NCBI GenBank assembly: GCA_038503075.1
Contig: JBCAML010000022.1
Location: 496,001 to 560,000 of the forward strand
DNA length: 64,000 nt
Direction of reading: 5' to 3'
Origin: Gyromitra esculenta
Taxonomy: Eukaryota > Ascomycota > Pezizomycetes > Pezizales > Discinaceae
Positions 36,336 to 47,568 of this stretch are shown piece after piece (position 1 is the first letter of the stretch; the number at the start of each line of letters is the position of its first letter). A model generated the notes under the pieces. It searched no databases. It was not told the origin of the DNA and saw only the letters and a list, made by a program, of their open reading frames with translations. A program made the translations under genes and the position numbers.

Positions 36336-36735
36336 TTTCATAGATGGAACTGGGTAATGGGTCAAGGATATTGAATTGGTTGTAATGGTTTTCGGTTCAA
36401 ATAATAATGCCTTTGTTGTTCGGTTATGTTCGGGTATGAGTCATGAAAAGATTAAAGCGGGGTATTTAAGAGATGGATTTTCGTTGTTATTTTGTTTTCT
36501 TTCTTTAAGCAACGTTTTCGTTTCACTTCTGCTGTGTTAGTTATAATTCTATTTCGGTTCTACCTTAGAATCTTCGCTGTCACTGTAAACCATTGCCGAT
36601 ACTTCGCCTTGAAGTATAACTCCTCATAGGACTTGTAGAAAACATCGCACTCTTCGAACGTCTTGGTTTCCCACTTAAGTAGCACTGCTCACCTTTAGGG
36701 ATACTGAAGGGCTTAACGAGAAGCCAACCGTGAGA
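36336..36735 (+). mobile_element. Solo-LTR-like element, copy 4
   Basis: Begins TTTCATAGATGGAAC and ends CCGTGAGA, flanked by GGTAG on both sides (36331-36335, 36736-36740). The duplicated bases span the right end of the TIR element and the MITE sequence next to it, so this copy inserted after the TIR element. 400 bp; the uninterrupted reference for copy 1. Confidence 0.8.
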
Positions 36736-36827
36736 GGTAGCTACCTTTTTTTTTAGTTAAATTCCATGTTGTTTCATCGCATTGTGGTACCCCCAAAACC
36801 GCAGGGTCTTGTTAGACACAATTGCAC

Positions 36828-37087
36828 TATGGGTGTCAGGGAAAATATGTTGACACCTGGTGGTGGTGGCGGTGCGCCCACTGGAGTAAATACATACCAT
36901 AATTCATCTCAGGCTTCAATTAAAGTCTGTAACTTGCCTAATATGTTTCTAATCAAATTCTCCAAACAAGGCTCTTATGTTTTCACAGTAGTCATCCTTC
37001 TCAGCTTCATCGAGCGGGTGGGAGGGTTGAGTGCTCGCACTGCCACCACCACCAGGTGTCAACAGATTTACCCCGGCGCCAGTAGTA
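36828..37087. mobile_element. MITE, GGTGGCGGTGC family (variant)
   Basis: Arms GTTGACACCTGGTGGTGGTG and CACCACCACCAGGTGTCAAC form long inverted repeats. The ends (TATGGGTGTCAGGG and CCCCGGCGCCAGTA) are more diverged. Same family as 40598, 41590, 53509 and 62594. Confidence 0.7.
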
Positions 37088-37089
37088 TG

Positions 37090-37335
37090 TACTTGCTAAA
37101 ATGTGAAGTTTGTGATGTGGGTAAACCTTGGTAGCAACTGTCCCAGGTTCATAACACAACCTCTCAACCCACAATCAGCTCACTATTATTGTTTACTCCA
37201 TAGCTGTTCTGTCTACACATTAATCTATAATTTGAAGTTGTCTTTGGTAAGTTCTGTGGGTTGCAACCTTTGAAGTGTAGATTTAGTTGCTACCCAACTT
37301 TACTCCTATCACAAACCTTTTTTTTTTGGCTAGTA
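37090..37335. mobile_element. MITE, TACTTGCTAAAA family, copy 1
   Basis: Left end TACTTGCTAAAATGTGAAG, right end GGCTAGTA; internal arms GGTAGCAACT / AGTTGCTACC. 246 bp. Same family as the next element. Confidence 0.65.
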
Positions 37336-37403
37336 GGGAGATTCAGCAGCTCCCCTGAGAGCGACAGCAGAGTCCTGGGCTGTTGCTATTACTATGCGGC
37401 CTC

Positions 37404-37693
37404 TACTTGCTAAAACAAAAGGGCTGTAAAGTGGGTGAATCTAGGTAGCAACCAGCGCTGCACTTTAGATTCGTATCAACGTGGCCCAAAGCAACACAGG
37501 AGTTACTGTAGAAGACTTTGGATATTTAAACAAGTAGTTTTTTAATATATCTTTAGTTGAAGATCAAATATTAATCTGGCGCTGCCAAAACCAAAGGGTT
37601 GCGAGGCCGTGTTAGGGGTGTTAAAATACGAGGTGGATATTGGTTGCTACCTAGGTTCACCCACTTTACGAACCCCCTTTTTTTTAGCAAGTA
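37404..37693. mobile_element. MITE, TACTTGCTAAAA family, copy 2
   Basis: Left end TACTTGCTAAAACAAAAGGG, right end TTTTTTTTAGCAAGTA; arms GTGGGTGAATCTAGGTAGCA and TTGCTACCTAGGTTCACCCA pair well. 290 bp, TA at both ends. Confidence 0.75.
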
Positions 37694-38580
37694 AGCTTCA
37701 TTACAACCTGCGACACATGACAATTTTCCCAGTTCCGAAATACACAACACGAGCTAAATAATTCCTGTACCCTCCAAACAAAACCAATTTTAGTAGGAAA
37801 GCGATATTATGAATTACCTGTGTATAAAATACAGATTAGACCTGGGTTTAATTCACTAGAGGAGACTATTTTTATTTACATCAATTTTATGAGGTGGACG
37901 CTTTTTAGGTGCATGTATACGTACATGTAGGTATAAACGTCTAGTAACAGGAAATTCATATCTACATGTAAGTGTGGAATTTTTTGGCACTAAACCTACA
38001 GTCCTATTTATAACCCGAACATGATAGAGTATTGGAGGTACTAGCATAAGTGACTACACAGTCAATAGTAGACCACCCTAACTATTAACTACCCCTTAAT
38101 TATCAACCACAATTGGAGCAAGGCTTCATTCCCAACGAGAATGCATCAGCAAAAATGGGGGTTTGCGTCTAGCTGCGCGTAGAACACTTTCCGCACTGGA
38201 TGTACTTGGCGAATATTTATCTTAGGCAGCGCATTCAGCGTAGACCCCAGAGTTTTTTTCGCCTGGGCGTACGTCAGATATGCCCCACATCTGGCGAAGG
38301 CCAAAATCGATCCTCGCCTGGTACATCCTACGCATTAAACGCATCACTGTCACGCTCCTGTCACGCTGCTGTTCTGATGTTAATAAATATGTGCCATACC
38401 GTCAATTCTCTAGAACTGCTAAGCTATATACGTATATGGTACCCTGTGCTCTCCACTCTCTCCTGTGCTCTCCTGCACTCTTTGCTCTCTCCTGCGATCT
38501 CTGCGATCTCTGCTCGCTACCTGCTCTGCTCCCTTGCAGTCGAACAGGATGTCAAAGAGGCGCCCAAGCGGGTGATATAG
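37694..38580. other. Gene-free stretch
   Basis: No gene or clear repeat. CTCTCCTGTGCTCTCCTGC-type repeats at about 38440-38520. Confidence 0.35.
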
Positions 38581-39060
38581 AGCTCGCTAGGGGGTTTGAT
38601 CCTGCTGTAGATCCTGCTGTCGAACAGGCGCCATATGGGCTCGCTAGGGGAATCGGTCCTGCTATCGAACGAGGTCTATGCGGGCGTCATAGAGAGGTCG
38701 CAAGGGAGGTCGAACCTACTGTCGAAGGCCTAGGGGGGTACAGGGACTTATGGGCGGACGGCGGTTACGGTCTGATGGTGGACAGGTGTCTAAAATTACT
38801 GTATTTGACAGCATAGAGTAGATACCTTATCTGGACGTGCCAAGTCAGAAAAGACCCCTGTCCACTATCAGACCGTAACCGCCGTCCGCCCATAAGTCCC
38901 TGTATACGGGCGTTCCTAGGGCAACCGTGCAGGCAGTATATGGGCGTCGCTAGAGGGGTTCCTAGGGCAGTCAAGCAAGTGGTATATGGACCTTTCTAGG
39001 GAGTTTCCTAGGGCAGTCGATCCTGCAGTCAAGCAAGCGGTATTGGAGGTGCCCGAGGCG
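38580..39060 (+). repeat. Degenerate tandem repeat (minisatellite)
   Basis: Units of roughly 45-60 bp share GATCCTGCTGTCGAACAGG and TATGGGC...CTAGGG motifs on both sides of the MITE at 38739. The MITE interrupts the array. No gene. Confidence 0.5.
38739..38904. mobile_element. MITE, TIR TACAGGGACTTATGGG
   Basis: Arms of about 50 bp with one or two mismatches: TACAGGGACTTATGGGCGGA at the left, TCCGCCCATAAGTCCCTGTA at the right. 166 bp, TA at both ends. A diverged relative lies at 54110. Confidence 0.85.
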
Positions 39061-39257
39061 GGGCCACACCAGCAAAACATTTTCAAATCCGAGCACACCC
39101 GTCAAGGGTCCAGAGCGCACCACCTGCTCAACCCCTGCTCCTGGCGCATATGGCTTCACCTAGATTCTCTTGGACAGGGCGCTTTGGCCACAGGAGATCC
39201 CCATACCCCCACATATGGCGTTTGGGGATCTATGGAGCTCGCTGAACCTCCCATAGG

Positions 39258-39389
39258 TACTTGTTAGCAGGAATACGAACCAGAAAACATGGGGGTGTGG
39301 CTTTGTATGCTACGGAATCCGTGCCTAATGCCGCAGCGTACAAAGCCACACTCCCCATGTTTTCTGGTTCGTATGCCTGCTAACAAGTA
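39258..39389. mobile_element. Hairpin MITE, TIR TACTTGTTAGCAGG
   Basis: Arms of about 55 bp: TACTTGTTAGCAGGAATACG left and CGTATGCCTGCTAACAAGTA right. 132 bp with a short loop. Fragments of the same family flank 43593-43709 and occur near 60680. Confidence 0.8.
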
Positions 39390-40124
39390 TATGTTCCTAG
39401 ACCGCTGTGGGTCAGGCACTGAAGCTGTGGGTCATCATGGATCTCCTTGAGCTTCAGAGCTGCTTGCCAGGTGCAGCTCTCCAACCCTGGCCCTAAGGAC
39501 TTGGATTTTTTCTGCTTCGCTAGTAACCCCTGTTCCTTCCCCTCTCCCGCCCCACCACCCCTTCTCTACTCCACCCACAGTCTCGCTCTCTAATATGGGT
39601 GTCCTATAGGGTTTGCTTTTGACTGCTTAGCAGGTCTCGCTCTCACTACCTGGAGCTTGCTTTTCGACTGTTCGCCAGCTGTAATAACCGGGCTGAACGC
39701 AAATATTCATGTTCAGGGGCCCTTTTTGGTGGTCGGATCCGGATTGCATTTCAACCATCAACATTGACTATAACCAGGGATTTGATTGTGGAAATTTATG
39801 AAAGGTAGAATTGATCCTCCGGATTATATTGCTGCACACATATGTAGCTCCCCATTTGGCTTATGGAGCTTTAAGGGAGTCGAAATTCTCGATACCCGAC
39901 CATCAATTACAAAAAACACCGTAAGTATTGCGTTGCGGATGGGCATATGTATTAGTAGGTGTTTGATCATTGCTATATGTATTATATGAATGGTTTTAAT
40001 TTTTTAGCATATATTTTATTGCAGAGAATAGTTGTGAGTACACTGGATCCTTGATACTTGACATGACTAAGAAATAGCTGGTTCTTGAAAGATCCTCGTC
40101 CCAACCCAACAATTTGTAGTAGAG
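39390..40124. other. Gene-free stretch
   Basis: No gene supported; short frames only. Nothing else recognised. Confidence 0.35.
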
Positions 40125-40228
40125 TACTCATGTCGCCAGATTTATAATGCGTCATGTGACGAGATTCCGGTTGAGAACTGTTCCAAAATCCTGTCACGTG
40201 ACGCATTATAAATCTGGCGATATGAGTA
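40125..40228. mobile_element. 104-bp hairpin MITE
   Basis: TACTCATGTCGCCAGATTTA at the left; TAAATCTGGCGATATGAGTA at the right. Arms of about 40 bp; TA ends. Confidence 0.85.
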
Positions 40229-40597
40229 GTTTTACCTGATTTTCTCTCCCGGCTGTATGAGAGACACAGAACCTCCACTCTCTCATTTGTGAAAAGTTTA
40301 GCTATATATGGTTGCTTAATCCCACAAAATTAAACTTATTTTTAGTGAGTCGAAAAAATATTTGAAATGGGTTTTCTCGAAACATGCCACAACCCAAGGA
40401 TGCAGGGTTTTTCAGAACGTCACCCATATTATCACAATTCAGCCATAGCCATCAGGCTACGAAAAACTGTTTTTCGGTACCCTAGTCGTTTCAGCTTCAC
40501 CCCTCATACGCCTGTACAACCGTGTAAGAAAAGTTTTGATATCCTGCCTGACTGGCAAGACAGCTACTGGGGTGTCAAGACTTCTCTTACATGGCCG

Positions 40598-40988
40598 TAC
40601 TACGGGTGTCGGGGTAAGTCTATCACCAGGTGGTGGTGTTGGCGATGGCGCCTCCCTTCATACTCAGCATTCCAGTACTCTTCTTTTGTTAAGTAACCTT
40701 TAATCTCTGAAGCCTCTCTGGTCCCTGTAAGCTTGATGTGAAGATCTAAGGGTTTCCCCGGTCTTGAGTTGAGTTGGAGTTGGAGTTTTGCACTGCCAGA
40801 CCGCCAGTCTTTCTTCCCACTCCACAACTCTTCGAGAAGCCTAATAAAAACTGTAGGAGGTGGTGAATTCTATGTATTAAACATTGGGTAAAGTTAGTTG
40901 GTAGAGCTATGAGATTCAAGCGAGTTTGAGCCCCTTGAGAAAAGAGCTGCACCGCCACCTGTCATCAGACTTTCTCACACCCATAGTA
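40598..40988. mobile_element. MITE, GGTGGCGGTGC family, 391 bp
   Basis: Left TACTACGGGTGTCGGGGTAA, right CTTTCTCACACCCATAGTA; inner GCACCGCCACCTG conserved. Longer than the ~240-bp family members, so it probably carries an internal insertion. Confidence 0.75.
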
Positions 40989-41158
40989 CGGCATTGTCTA
41001 AGAAGTTTTGGCACCCACCTCTCTATCGAGCAAGACTTACCAGTGCATTGAGTTGATAATTTATGTAGAAGCTAACTATAGAGCTGTTAGATGTTATTTG
41101 GTATGTAAGTATTTCCGTAGTTTTGATAGCTTTTGATTTACTGTCCCCCAGCTTGATC

Positions 41159-41286
41159 TATCCCATAGACTGTTAAAGCTGACCCCCCTGTCAAGGGAAT
41201 CACTTTCATTGAGTAGATTTCAGTTGACACTGAGCTGAGCCACAGCCATACAGGGGGGTCAGCATTTTTTAACAGTCTATGGGATA
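41159..41286. mobile_element. MITE, TIR TATCCCATAGACTG
   Basis: Left TATCCCATAGACTGTTAAAG then CTGACCCCCCTGT; the right end is its complement (CAGTCTATGGGATA). 128 bp. A half-copy of the arm (GCTGACCCCCCTGTGTGGCT) lies at about 45760. Confidence 0.8.
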
Positions 41287-41349
41287 GCTATTTACATGTA
41301 GTTTACTATAAGTAGGTTGTATGGCACCAGGACTTTGCTGGCGCGACTG

Positions 41350-41591
41350 TACTACGGGTGTAGGGGTAAGTGATGCAAAGTGGTGGTGCTGCGGGTACGC
41401 AAGCACCGGCTTTCACTTACAAAATGTGCCCAAAATCACTATCACGATGAAGTTAATAAAAGGAAGGAAACCATACAAAGATAGAAGATACAAGAATGAT
41501 TGAAAATCGCTGTAATAACTGGTGTGAGGAAGAGTTCAATTTAAACCTAGGGCACCGCCACTTTGAATCACTTATCCCTACACTCGCAGTA
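41350..41591. mobile_element. MITE, GGTGGCGGTGC family variant
   Basis: Left TACTACGGGTGTAGGGGTAA, right TTATCCCTACACTCGCAGTA. 242 bp. Its right-hand TA is also the left-hand TA of the next element. Confidence 0.8.
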
Positions 41592-41822
41592 CTCGTGTGT
41601 GAGGGTAAGTCTGGCGATAGGTGGCGGTGCAGGTAAGAGATACCAGCTCTTCCCCCTCTACAACTCCCTACGAAGCCTGGTAGAAATGCCTCATGGATTA
41701 AGGATGCTATTAAATATTAAATAAATTTAATTGGCAAAGTATGAAATTCAAACCAGCTTAAGCTCACTGAGAATAGAGCTGCACCGCCACCTGTCGCCAG
41801 ATTTACCCCCACACCCGAGTAC
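41590..41822. mobile_element. MITE, GGTGGCGGTGC family, abutting the previous one
   Basis: Left TACTCGTGTGTGAGGGTAAG, right TTACCCCCACACCCGAGTA; GGTGGCGGTGC inside. 233 bp. Ends 112 bp before the PSF1 ATG. Confidence 0.82.
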
Positions 41823-41934
41823 ATAACAAGGTATCCTGCAACAAACCTGATCGCTAAGAACAACCTCTTCCCTTCACCAAAACGCGACTCCTCACGGTTC
41901 ATGCACTAAAGTCACGCCACGCCGCCACCCCTAG

Positions 41935-42748
41935 ATGTACGGAGATCTCGGCCTGAAGTTGGTTCGTTTGTTTGTCCCTTGGCGCACCTTCACGAAAAGT
42001 GTTTCGGCGCTATATTAATTATCATACATTTCGTGGTGCTAGGTACAACATGCGAAACGGACTCAGTCACTCGCACATCTTCCACCGTTCCAAGCCGAGA
42101 TGGTCCGGGCAGTGACTCGCGAGGTTCGTGATCTCGACCGAGATGTCACTGAGATGCTCGAGCCCTTTGATGGCCACTTCGATCCAGCTGAAGACCCAGC
42201 GACAGCATGTTCACTCCTGGTTCGGCATCTCTGCATGCGCAGAAATAAACGCTGCCTTCTAGCATATCATCGGGTTAGGTCAGATAAGATCGAAGAAATG
42301 TGTTGGAACGGAAGCGATTTACTAGAGCAGATACAACAAGGAGCTGGTAAAAGGCTAGAGGAGGAAAATGAACAAACTACTATCGGTAGAAATGGCCCAG
42401 GAATATCGGGGGCTGTTGATGGCATAAACACGAGTTCATTGAACCCTGAGGAAGCGGAATATGCACGGCAGTACAGTGATTTATTAGCAGCATATAAAGG
42501 TCAATGGACAGATATTGATTTGACGGGATCTTTGGAACCACCGAGAGATTTGTTTATCGATGTTCGAGTACTGAAAGATGCTGGGGAAATACAGACCGAA
42601 TACGGGTAAGTATACTCCGGCCACAACTCAAGTGTGAAGCTGACTATATTCCAGCGCAATCACTCTCACAAAGAACAGTCAATTCTTTGTTAGGCAAGGC
42701 GATGTCGAAAGATTGATCACACAGGGGTTTCTACAGAAACTGAACTAA
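41935..42748 (+). CDS. PSF1: GINS complex subunit PSF1
   Basis: Three exons: 41935-41961, 42043-42605 and 42655-42748; 227 residues. The 9-codon first exon MYGDLGLKL joins VQHAKRTQSLAHLPPFQ, the conserved Psf1 N terminus. The A-domain continues with NKRCLLAYHRVRSDKIEEMC. The B-domain shows YKGQWTDIDLTGSLEPPRDL, FIDVRVLKDAGEIQTEYGAI, TLTKNSQFFVRQGDVERLI and TQGFLQ. GINS (Sld5-Psf1-Psf2-Psf3) activates the Mcm2-7 helicase at origins and travels with the fork; the Psf1 B-domain docks the complex on Cdc45-MCM. Full-length, no damaged positions. It sits in a repeat-rich island, and its upstream 112 bp is all that separates it from two MITEs. Confidence 0.95.
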
Positions 42749-43368
42749 GCCCAAGACTATAAGTTTTCGCATAGCAATGAAGTGGTCGGGTTATTGCCTT
42801 TCTTAGGGCTCATCTGATTTATTTCCCTTATCCCTCCACATGGGGTAGGAATCGCAGGAGAGGGAACTGGGATACGTTGTGTTCATTGGAAATCATCCAT
42901 CTATTGTCATAAAAGTTAGCCTCGAAAATTTTTGCACTACTATCGAAAGGAAAACGACGCCTACGGAAGGTCAGACTTTGCTATTCATCCATTTGTTCTT
43001 GAACCTGTTAAACCCCTTCTGGAGATCCAAAATCAAGTTACTCTTGTCTAAATGATGGGAGACAAGCACGATAAAGATGTGAAATCTTGAACGGTCTAGG
43101 TAAGCCATCTACTATATATAAATTCATTGTTTTAGGATTGATTTAAAGGATTCAAAGCGCCACTAGGGGGCCAGAGCCTAGGGAAGACAGAACTCGTGGT
43201 GATAGATTGTGGCTGGAATGTGATGGTGAGTATATATTGATTCCAAGAGGATAACCTGACTACTTTACTTTTACCACTCATGAGCCCATATTCAAACCAA
43301 TCCAATCTTTTAGAATGCGATTCATTAGTCAGATATATTTTAAAGCGAGCCTAAGCTAACAGGATACG

Positions 43369-43494
43369 TACTCGTATTCTCATGACGTTTCTAAAACGAG
43401 CAAGGTCTGCATCCCATACAAACTGCCCTGAACCTAGTTATTTATATGGGATGTAGAGGTAGCTTGTCTTAAAAACGTCACGAAAATACGAGTA
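43369..43494. mobile_element. 126-bp MITE, TIR TACTCGTATT
   Basis: Left TACTCGTATTCTCATGACGT, right ACGTCACGAAAATACGAGTA; arms of about 55 bp with several mismatches; TA ends. Confidence 0.75.
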
Positions 43495-43592
43495 GTCCTA
43501 TTCATGTCCACTGCTCGAATCATAGCTGTGAATTGGATAGCAGAGCCTATATTCATGATCGCCATATGTGTACAAACTGACCTGTTCTCCGG

Positions 43593-43709
43593 CACAAGCG
43601 CATAGGGGTGAAATTGGATCGGTTAGGATATTCGGCCACAACGGTTAAGTTACGAAAAACTGTTTTTCGGTATCCTGGCCGTTCCAACTTCGCCCTCCAT
43701 ACGCTTGTA
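43593..43709. mobile_element. Hairpin MITE nested in a relic of the 39258 family
   Basis: Left CACAAGCGCATAGGGGTGAA, right CGCCCTCCATACGCTTGTA, core ACGAAAAACTGTTTTTCGG. Flanking bases on the right (CATACAAAG, TTCCGGTTCATATGCC) match the 39258 family. Relatives: 62501-62595 and a partial at about 40430-40525. Confidence 0.65.
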
Positions 43710-44220
43710 TAACACGCAGTCTGAAAATAGTGTTGTAGCATACAAAGTCCACCCCTGTTTTCCGGTTCATATGCCTAGAAACGAATATGTAGATAGCTGA
43801 GTTAAGACAATCCAGCCCCACTTCATCATAATCAATCACAATCTCCGGTTTAGTTTCTCAGAGCAGGTCTTTACAATACCCCTAACCCGCAACTTTAAGT
43901 CTACGTCAGTTAGTCCATCATTTCATCGGCAAGCCATCGGTTACCAGTCCTAGGCGGAAAATGTAACTTCATCGAGAAACGGATAGGTGCTCCGGAAGAA
44001 AGTGAATTGCTTTTACCCGCTGGTGCGGGTGTGCAGCACCTTCATTCAAAGCGCCAGAAGTTGAATCTCCAAAGGCCAAAACAAGAGTCCGGGCGATGTA
44101 TCCTGCATTCACATGCCACTCGAGCTTGTGAACATGTAATTGCGAAAAATTCTCACGAAATGCATACAACGTTGCCATGTCTAGCAAGGCTACGCTTCCT
44201 AGTAGGTTTTTTTAATTCAC

Positions 44221-44480
44221 TACACACACACTGTGTTTTGTGCCGTGATGAGATTGTGCAATAGCGAGAACTAACCACATAAAGTAGGTTGGAGGGTGTG
44301 ATGGATTAGGTTTGAGCAAGTGAAAGTCTCATGAAGCTTCACGACCACCAATCACCAATGATGTTTAGGTGAAGTAAAGGTGATCCTGACGGCATTTACC
44401 TAACCCACTACCCACCCCTTCGGACTTTATTTGGTTAGTTCTCGCCATTGCACAATCTCGCCACTGCACAAAACACGGTA
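44221..44480. mobile_element. Long-TIR MITE, TGTGTTTTGTGC
   Basis: Arms of about 90 bp: GTGTTTTGTGC...GAGATTGTGCAATAGCGAGA at the left, with the inverted TCTCGCCATTGCACAATCTC at the right. About 250 bp. Exact ends are uncertain by a few bases. Confidence 0.75.
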
Positions 44481-47400
44481 TGCATATGATATTAACTATC
44501 TCTATATCACAGTGTTTTGGGAAAAATAGTAAGCCCAGCACCTAACCTATTTGAGAGAATGTCCAGTCAGTGAGTTGGTGGCTGAATAAATTCAAAGACC
44601 GATCTGACTAGAGTTTTGACTGATGGCCTATCATTCGTTTACCACATATCTTGGATTTTATAGCTGTGCTAGCTTATCAAAGGTAAGCATCAAAACCCTT
44701 AGTTTTAGTGAACGAACATCTAATCACGAGGTTACAAAGCCACATATTGCAGCAGATATTTCTGTGTTTAAGAAAATAAATAATTTACCGTGCTAAGTAC
44801 ATTTGAAGCCGCTATCATGGCACGGATATAGAAAATCCTCTAATTAGGGAGGAATTTTCTGTTTCTGGGGAACTCGTAATCAATTAGACTTGAAACTAGA
44901 AGCTTGCAATATGGCATTGTAAATTAAGCCCTCAAGGTTACATGTAACTCTGAAGTTTGTAAAATATTTAACATCCGTGGAGGGGGGAAATAGTTGCAGC
45001 AACTCCTTGGCTGTTCATGAAAAGAAAAGAAGAACGATGATTCTGTCTCTTGGTTTCAGCATAGCGCTATGTTGATTTATTTTATTTGAGTTTATAGTTC
45101 GCTCTGATTGAAATCTTGAGCACCAACATCCGCGGTAGTGAACGAGTTAAGAGTTTCAATTGGCCTGATTGTCACTGACGTATGGCGTTCCACCTAGGTA
45201 TGCTAAGCCATGTATTCTAACGAAATAACTCTCTGTGTTTTTTCGCATTGGTCGACTTCACAAATCAGCATTGCAGCTTTAGTTTTGCCTTTCCGATCGC
45301 GAAGTCCAGTTTCACCCGAAGATCCTCATAATCAACTGCAGCTTGCAGCTTCCACAGACAACAAAAACTGTCACTAAGAAGGTTAATATCTGTAACGTGA
45401 GAAATTCCCGTGATTCTTAAACTTGATGATGGCCGTTAATTGTAGCAACGGCTTCTTCGCGAATAGCAAAAGTAACGGTTTGTCTACTTACGTTTGTCAA
45501 AACTCGTATACAACTAAAATAGTTATTTTTAACGCACACTCAAGCTGTGGGATATACGTTAATGGAATAAGTATCCTAGATGGAAGACCCTAGCGAACTT
45601 CATCCTAACACACAACACCCCTGGGAATATAGCTCCTTTTTTTAAGATATAGATTCAACAAGCATTGGTTTGATCCACTTCGTTAACATCAATCTCTTCG
45701 AGAGGTGTGGTGTCCAAGTCCTTTGCAGTTATTGTTTATCCGTAGTCCGGTAGAAAATGCTGACCCCCCTGTGTGGCTATAGCTTGACGTATGTTTATGA
45801 ATATATGTAATTGTAAAATGACCGATGAAAAAGAACTTCACTAGACTATGAGACAAGGTTTTATGACAGACGTCCACAACTAAGACATCACAACCAGCCA
45901 GATCATGAATGTCGACAAATTGGCCGCGGGCTTTGGTCTCATACCTATTGCTTAACAAACAGCCAGTCTGGCAAAAGGATCCTGAATAGCTTTCATGGTA
46001 AGCTACGGTAGCCTTGGGCGCTAGTGAATTCCAAAGTTGCGAAGATGGAGTAAACCAACTGGGGGTGTCCTTCTAGAGTACTGATTTCCTATTAGTGGGC
46101 TAGGGTTAAATCTCGGGAATTGATGCCACCAAGCATATGTAGTTCCACGGATGCTTGGATGATATTCCAGGACTGCATGTATGTGCGTTGAAAGCGACGA
46201 TCACAACAACCCCACAAAATGCAACGATCACGAGGTTAGGCAACCTCTAAATCGCTCGGAGCAAACCCACCGCAGCGTTTTCAAACCAATTTAGCTAGAG
46301 CTTTTTATGTCCTCTTTGCTTTTTTAATGTGGCAGTTGAAATAAATTCTAGTTCGGTTAGAGAAGAGGGGGGAAGGTGTATTTTTCAACTGGAATACTCT
46401 ACATATACATATATTTTGACGGCAGTTCTGAATCGGCGAAAGGTCACGATCGTGTTGATGGAGCTGCAAGGCTGGAGCTATACTTGCTTTTGGCGTCACA
46501 GCGGGAATGCGGGAAAAACTAGGGCCGGATGAACAAGAAAACGCGTACAGCTTAGAAGGGTTTAGCGGCGCCATCTCCAACCGAAGCGGCCGCAGAGCCA
46601 AAGCAAGTTTCGATAAAATTCTACATCAATGCCAGGAGCGAGCTCGTGAATATTCGTCATTCACTTGTGCTATGTTCCCACCACTGCCTGCTGTCGCCTG
46701 TCGCCGCTGTCGCCTGCTGCCTACGCTGCTCTACAGTACTAAGTTCGGGTCCAAGGTCCGTGCATATAAAAATATACATGTAGCTATAGGAGCTCCTTTG
46801 AGACTGATATCGTCACACTGGTGGCGAGTGACGTCTTGCAGGGGGGAAACGTGTATGTACCTGAGACATATAGTCTGCAGCCCCGGTAGGGAAAAACATA
46901 ACGGAAGAGACTTGAAAAAAACCGGGATGTATGTGTGGAATGGCCACAGCAGCCGTTTCCCTTCAACATGGTGTGACCGAAGTCCTGGTTCCGGGGCGAA
47001 GCGGTCCCAAACCGGTCTTGTGCATGTATGCTTGCTGGGTGAAAAGAACTTCAACAACTTCATGCCCTCCAGAGGCAGCTCCACGAGGAAAAACTAACCA
47101 TCAACTGCTTGCTTGCTTGCCTCTGCGCAATGCGCTTCGCTACCCTTCAACCCAACCCCAATGTGTCCCTGAGTCCCACTTGTTGTGTGCCAAAATATAT
47201 TACCCATATAAATGTGTGTACGATACTCTAAGAGGCTGCCGATATGTGCCCGGAGGCTAAGGTTAACAGGTCCCCACAGAGTTATATAGCTCAGCCCTGA
47301 TCACAGCTCGCTCAATTCTATCATCTGTGCCCTCAACTCTAGCTCAGTCGTCCTATAAAAACACCCCAAGCCCAGCTTCCTGTTTGACGACATAGGTTAT

Positions 47401-47568
47401 CCTCCTTCTGCCTTGGCACTGCCCTGGTTTTTACGTACATACGACACAGCTCTTTGCTCATCAAATTGGCGTGATCTGAAATACCCCCTACGTGCATCTT
47501 CCCTAACATTTTGACAGTATCAATTCCCGCGATAAGATTCGTGGCTGAGGGATAGTGCCTTGATCAAC

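Larger units (their letters stand above)
35056..36824. mobile_element. CAGTTGCG-type MITE, split by later insertions
   Basis: Left part 35056-35220 begins CAGTTGCGTCCAACAAG; right part 36741-36824 ends CTTGTTAGACACAATTG. Together they align with the intact copy at 60896-61156. The intact copy reads TTGTAATAGCTACC where this one is broken after TTGTAATA, so that copy is the empty site for the inserted 35221-36740 block. Confidence 0.8.
42749..47568. other. Gene-free region, PSF1 to VSB1-like
   Basis: No gene recognised. Contains MITEs at 43369, 43593 and 44221 and a half-element near 45750. A 196-codon frame at 46507-47097 has no family match and odd composition and is not called. Confidence 0.4.

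Noticed and set aside
38280..38816. 178-codon frame with repeated AV-type residues
   Set aside because: The repetition comes from the tandem repeat in the DNA, and the frame runs into a MITE.
46507..47097. 196-codon open frame as a gene
   Set aside because: No recognisable family, unusual composition, overlapped by other frames on the opposite strand; no intron or start context support.
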